This document shows, piece after piece, positions 60,421 to 64,000 of a stretch of 64,000 bases of DNA. A program made the translations under genes and the position numbers. The DNA lies in contig JAQFVV010013331.1 of assembly GCA_028023455.1 (NCBI GenBank), forward strand, positions 52,501 through 116,500, given 5' to 3'. How positions within the stretch are numbered: position 1 is the first letter of the stretch; every line of letters begins with the position of its first letter. The DNA comes from Epiperipatus broadwayi (taxonomy: Eukaryota; Onychophora; Udeonychophora; Euonychophora; Peripatidae). The notes below the pieces were generated by a model. It was not told the origin of the DNA and ran no database searches. It saw nothing but the letters and a program-made list of their open reading frames with translations.

Positions 60421-61610
60421 TTTTGTGAATATAATCAGTAAAATTTTATATACTTATTTATGAAGATCTCTATGATTTCTTCATTTTTTTCTATTTAAGG
60501 TCAAAATTAATAAATACTTTTCAAACATGGATTATCACACTATGTTGACTTTGGGATTACTTGTCATTATCATATGAGTAGGTTTTCTTTAAATGTTTAT
60601 TTTATCTTTTCCTCTCTGTCCAATATTCTTGTATTTTTTATTATTAAACATAAGTTTATAGATATATGCATAGTCTAACATTAGACCTATATCTTTTTTT
60701 CTCTAAGCATTATTTATGCTCTTTTAATCATTTTTGATATGCTAATGAATTTCATCAATATATATATATATATTCTTTCACATTCACATGATGTTTTATA
60801 GATGCATTGTTTGTTTTCAGATTTCAAATTTACATTTTATAAAAGTTAATATTTTTGGAAAGCTACTCTGGTATATTGTTTGCAGTTTTTTTATTTGTAT
60901 AATACTCAAATAATAATGACAAACAATCCCATAATTGTTAAACCATTATAGCACTAACTTAATTGTTATAATTCAAAATGTTCAGAAGCCACTCATTAAT
61001 CTTGCTGTTTAGGGGTAAAAAATAGTGATAGGAGGACTTGAAAATGAGGTGAATAATGTCAATATATTTAGAAAAGTATAAACAAAGTTTGGTTTTTACT
61101 AAGAATATTTAAGTATTTGACTGTATGTTGTATTGCTAAGCTTAAAAATGTTACCCTGGCAAATGATAATATCTCTGCCTCAACATATAAGCTATCTAGT
61201 TATATTTCTTTTCTTCTGATTCATAGGAACTTTTATCATTTCTACAAAACAACATATAGACTTTTTAGATATAGCCATATTATTGTTGTTTTTGATTAAG
61301 AAAGGGTTGTGGGTTTTTTTTCAAGAATCTATCATGATGATCAAGGAGTTTATTGACTCAAAGTTATTTGTCAAGAAATTTTACAGAAATTAAAATCAAT
61401 CCTTGCAAGTAAAATATTGTTGTCCACTTTTCCAACAGACATAGTTGAGTTATACATACAATGTTAATTATTTATTGGTAATCCCTGTTTTGGGCACTAA
61501 ATTCATTAATCTATGAGCATTTGCATGTAATTTTAGAAATAGAAAATTGCTTTTTTAACTTAAAAATTGTAATTGAAAGTTATATATATATATATATATC
61601 ATTTTATTAA
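60421..61610. other. AT-rich non-coding stretch
   Basis: TA run near 60760. The frame 61117-61299 is not recognised. Confidence 0.45.
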
Positions 61611-61614
61611 GATA

Positions 61615-61900
61615 TTTCACAATATTTTATGTTGGTGAATCTTTGTTTAATATTTATATTAATTCAGTAATAAAAGAATTAGAAAATTGTATATATATTC
61701 TATATAAGCATAAGTTATTTATGAAAGTTAAATTATATGTTGATTATATTAATATGAGAATCTTGTCATATGAAATTTTGATATTACAGATAATAGATAA
61801 CTTCCAACAGACAATAAATTCAGTAATTTTATATATGAAATCATCTATAATGACAAGTAGTTCCATTGGTCTTTTTGAATTTGCCACTTAGTATCTTAAG
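61615..61900 (+). pseudogene. Probable LINE polymerase scrap
   Basis: The 82-codon frame (61643-61891) starts MFNIYINSVIKELEN and continues with KLYVDYINMRI and IDNFQQTINS. This resembles the LFNIYI...ADDI...FQQ stretch of LINE polymerases with the catalytic box changed to VDY. The match is short. Confidence 0.35.
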
Positions 61901-61989
61901 AATTAAAAGATTACTGGTCTAATTATTGAAAAGTTTTAAAAGAAACTATATATATTCCTGCATGGATCATTTTTGTACTAGTACAATGC

Positions 61990-62200
61990 TCTCCCCCCCC
62001 CCCCCATAAACAATGAGGATTGCCAATTCCTCAACAAGCTTTATGATAAATGCTTAGCCAGAGCCAGCACTTAAAATATCTCTGTCAGGAACCCCCCCCC
62101 CCCAAACCCCTGACCATGTTTTCATGCTTTGGCACTTCTCAGAGAGGTGACAGGGTAGGTCATGTGATATATCTCTTATTTTGACTCCCCCCCCATCATG
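61990..62200. repeat. Three homopolymer C tracts in one unassigned block
   Basis: C runs at about 61993-62005, 62090-62103 and 62187-62194 lie within otherwise ordinary sequence. On the minus strand they are G tracts. Confidence 0.85.
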
Positions 62201-63189
62201 TTTTCAATATTCATCATGGATACCAAAAGTCTTAAATAATAGTGAATCATATTACATTTTTAACACACATTCTAGGTGTGGATGAATAAATATTGTATTT
62301 GCATTGTAAACTAAAAAAATAAAATATATAAAATTATGTTGTTGTTTTTTTAATTTTTGTGTTATGCAATAAGTTGTTGATTCAGGGATAACTGAAATTT
62401 CCAATATGGAAATGATAATTGTACTTTGTCAAAAAATTCTTATCTTCTTTCCTACTAATGATCTTGGGTAACTTAAATTATATGCATAACATATTAAAAC
62501 TAGAACATTTTTTTCTTTGATTAGAAATAACTTCATTCTCTAGAATTAGCTTTTCTTTTTTTTTCTTTTTTTATAAATTATCTATCTACATTTTAAAAAA
62601 GGAATACTGCAGTATATTAAATAAAAAAACTTAAATTGGTGCCCTTCTCTGTTAAAATATTATCTCACTTTAAATATCTATTTCAATATTTTTGAATGTA
62701 CTTGGAACATTTAAAATAAAATTTCTGCAAATTATATTTTTTTCAGCAAGCAAGTAAATTATAATTGAATATCTTTTTAACAAAATGCAGTAAATTTTAA
62801 TAATAATAAAAAAGCATTATGAGAGTATTTATATTTGATTTCATTAAGTGCTTAAGAAATACATAGATGTAAATTCTGAAAAAATAAAATTATACTTGAT
62901 GCAAGATAATGTTCAGAAACTATAAATATAATATTCTAATACTAATAGACAAATTATGGAATGAAATCTTAAATAATGTATCATCTGACAAATCTAAGGG
63001 ATAGTTTTAAATTGGTTTTGGATAAAGCTACAATTATGAGTTGGAATTCTATTTTTTTCTTGATTTTTGATTTTGAAATTTTATTGAAGTCAAAAATAAT
63101 TTGCTGCATTAAGTTAATAGAAATATTTTGTTGTGTTCTCTTTTTTTGTGTTTTTACTATTTGTTTTTTTTTTTTTTCAAACTTAAATA
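62201..63189. other. AT-rich non-coding stretch
   Basis: Nothing supported. The 107-codon frame 62976-63299 runs into the LTR fragment and is low complexity. Confidence 0.45.
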
Positions 63190-63592
63190 TTGCAATGGTA
63201 ATTGCTCTTTTAATAATTGGTAATAATCAGGTTAACAATAAAATGAAAAATACAATATTGCAACTTAATTTTAGTTTAGGGGAATTTAAAGATAACTAAT
63301 GGACAACCGTGTACATGGTGGAGTGACTACATACAACTTATTTTTAATTGACAAATCTATAAGAGTCACAAGCAATACTTAAATTGAACATACATAAAAA
63401 CAAGCTTCTATGCAGACTCAAATATATTTCCTGATCATTATCCCCGCCTCCACCTAATACTATTATTACATTAATGAAATGAATAATCAGCTTGGAATTC
63501 AGATGAGAAATGACAAACAACAAAATTATTAACAACAACAATAACTTTAATTAACAAATAGAATTATATGATAATAAAAAAAATGTATATGC
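63190..63592 (-). repeat. Partial third copy of the 1.23-kb LTR
   Basis: It aligns with the start of the 14819 and 18252 LTRs, including GTGTACATGGTGGAGTGACT and GAGAAATGACAAACAACAAA, up to about 63592. There it stops at the family A palindrome. Confidence 0.8.
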
Positions 63593-63596
63593 ATTA

Positions 63597-64000
63597 AAAC
63601 AGGCAAAACTCTTTATGTATTGCCACTCAGTGCAAGCCAGAGTAATCAATGGATGCCAGAAGGCTTATGCACAAAATCCCCATCTAGTGCCTACTCATTC
63701 AATATCCCCAGACTAGTTTCTGGATTGTGACCTTCGTCAGTGAGGAGCCTTGGATCTGAGAGCACTGCACCTAAATCTTAGGATCTAATACAATCCTCCA
63801 GCAGCCACCTTTTATCTCTACTTAACTACAAAACTATGAGACTTAAATTGAAAACACTATAATATTTTTAATCCAAGCTCATCAGCTTATATAATCATAT
63901 AGGTCTGAACTCAGTTCAGTACCTATACATTTTGGTGTATTTGTTTCTTTAATAACCATAGCCACCACTATCCTATTAGGTAGGATAACAATTAAGAGCA
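63597..64000. repeat. Family A palindrome, copy 4 (cut by window end)
   Basis: The left arm is complete, then sequence past the AATCCAAGCTCATC block not seen in copy 1, including CTGAACTCAGTTCAG, itself self-complementary. The matching right arm would lie beyond the window. Confidence 0.75.
63706..63746 (-). ncRNA. Family A hammerhead, best preserved copy
   Basis: The minus strand has core CTGACGA (63734-63740), GAAAC (63716-63720) and GTC (63711-63713), with the self-complementary ACTAGT helix III. Helix I has five pairs between CCUCA (63741-63745) and UGGGG (63706-63710). Helix II is weak here (GG with CC). All invariant core bases are present. Confidence 0.62.

Noticed and set aside
62976-63299. 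107-codon hydrophobic open frame
   Set aside because: It runs across the boundary of an LTR fragment, is low in complexity, and matches no family.

Overview
The window is animal nuclear DNA: strongly AT-rich, without dense coding, full of diverged transposable elements, and holding spliced exons with polypyrimidine-AG acceptors and GT donors. The repeat mix (EN+ Penelope-like elements, an RTE/BovB LINE, a CR1/Jockey-type LINE, a Ty3/Gypsy element, a hAT and a pogo-like DNA transposon, tRNA-derived SINE relics) fits an invertebrate such as a mollusc, cnidarian, flatworm or arachnid. The sequence alone does not name the species.

The only convincing host gene is the 3' end of an unrecognised plus-strand gene. 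Three phase-compatible exons (36627-36717, 57495-57650, 57730-57803) encode an acidic, lysine-rich C-terminal tail ending in TAA. The first two are separated by a 20.8-kb intron packed with transposons. Sequence left of 36627 is an upstream intron or intergenic; no further exon was found there.

Layout. 1-4.2 kb: TA microsatellite, small tandem repeats, a nested palindrome (2635-3190), and a duplicated element with a tRNA-like B box and a hammerhead-like core (3381-4168). 4.5-7 kb: broken retroelement-like ORF with zinc knuckles. 7.3-8.7 kb: diverged LTR candidate. 9.6-13.2 kb: two Penelope-like copies head to head as one large palindrome, followed by a fragment of a second Penelope family with a ribozyme-like motif just after its stop codon. 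14.8-19.5 kb: minus-strand LTR retrotransposon with two 1.23-kb LTRs and almost no coding. 23.5-29 kb: three palindromic elements carrying hammerhead-like motifs, plus a pogo-like element. 29.2-30.4 kb: LINE reverse transcriptase relic. 33.8-34.3 kb: hAT element with 8-bp target duplication. 34.3-34.9 kb: a further palindrome. 37.9-50.6 kb: Ty3/Gypsy element with an RTE LINE nested in its 5' part. 50.8-63 kb: more palindromes, a second copy of the diverged LTR, two Penelope relics, and weak LINE traces. 63.2 kb to the end: a third LTR copy abutting another ribozyme-bearing palindrome.

The most interesting theme is a set of palindromic, Penelope-associated repeats whose arms carry small hammerhead motifs. 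Their helix III is reduced to a self-complementary 4-6-mer (ACTAGT, ACCGGT, ATAT), the architecture reported for Penelope-associated hammerheads that work as dimers. Copies are decayed, but compensating variation between copies keeps helix I of the best one. All calls come from reading the sequence by eye; no database search or folding was run.
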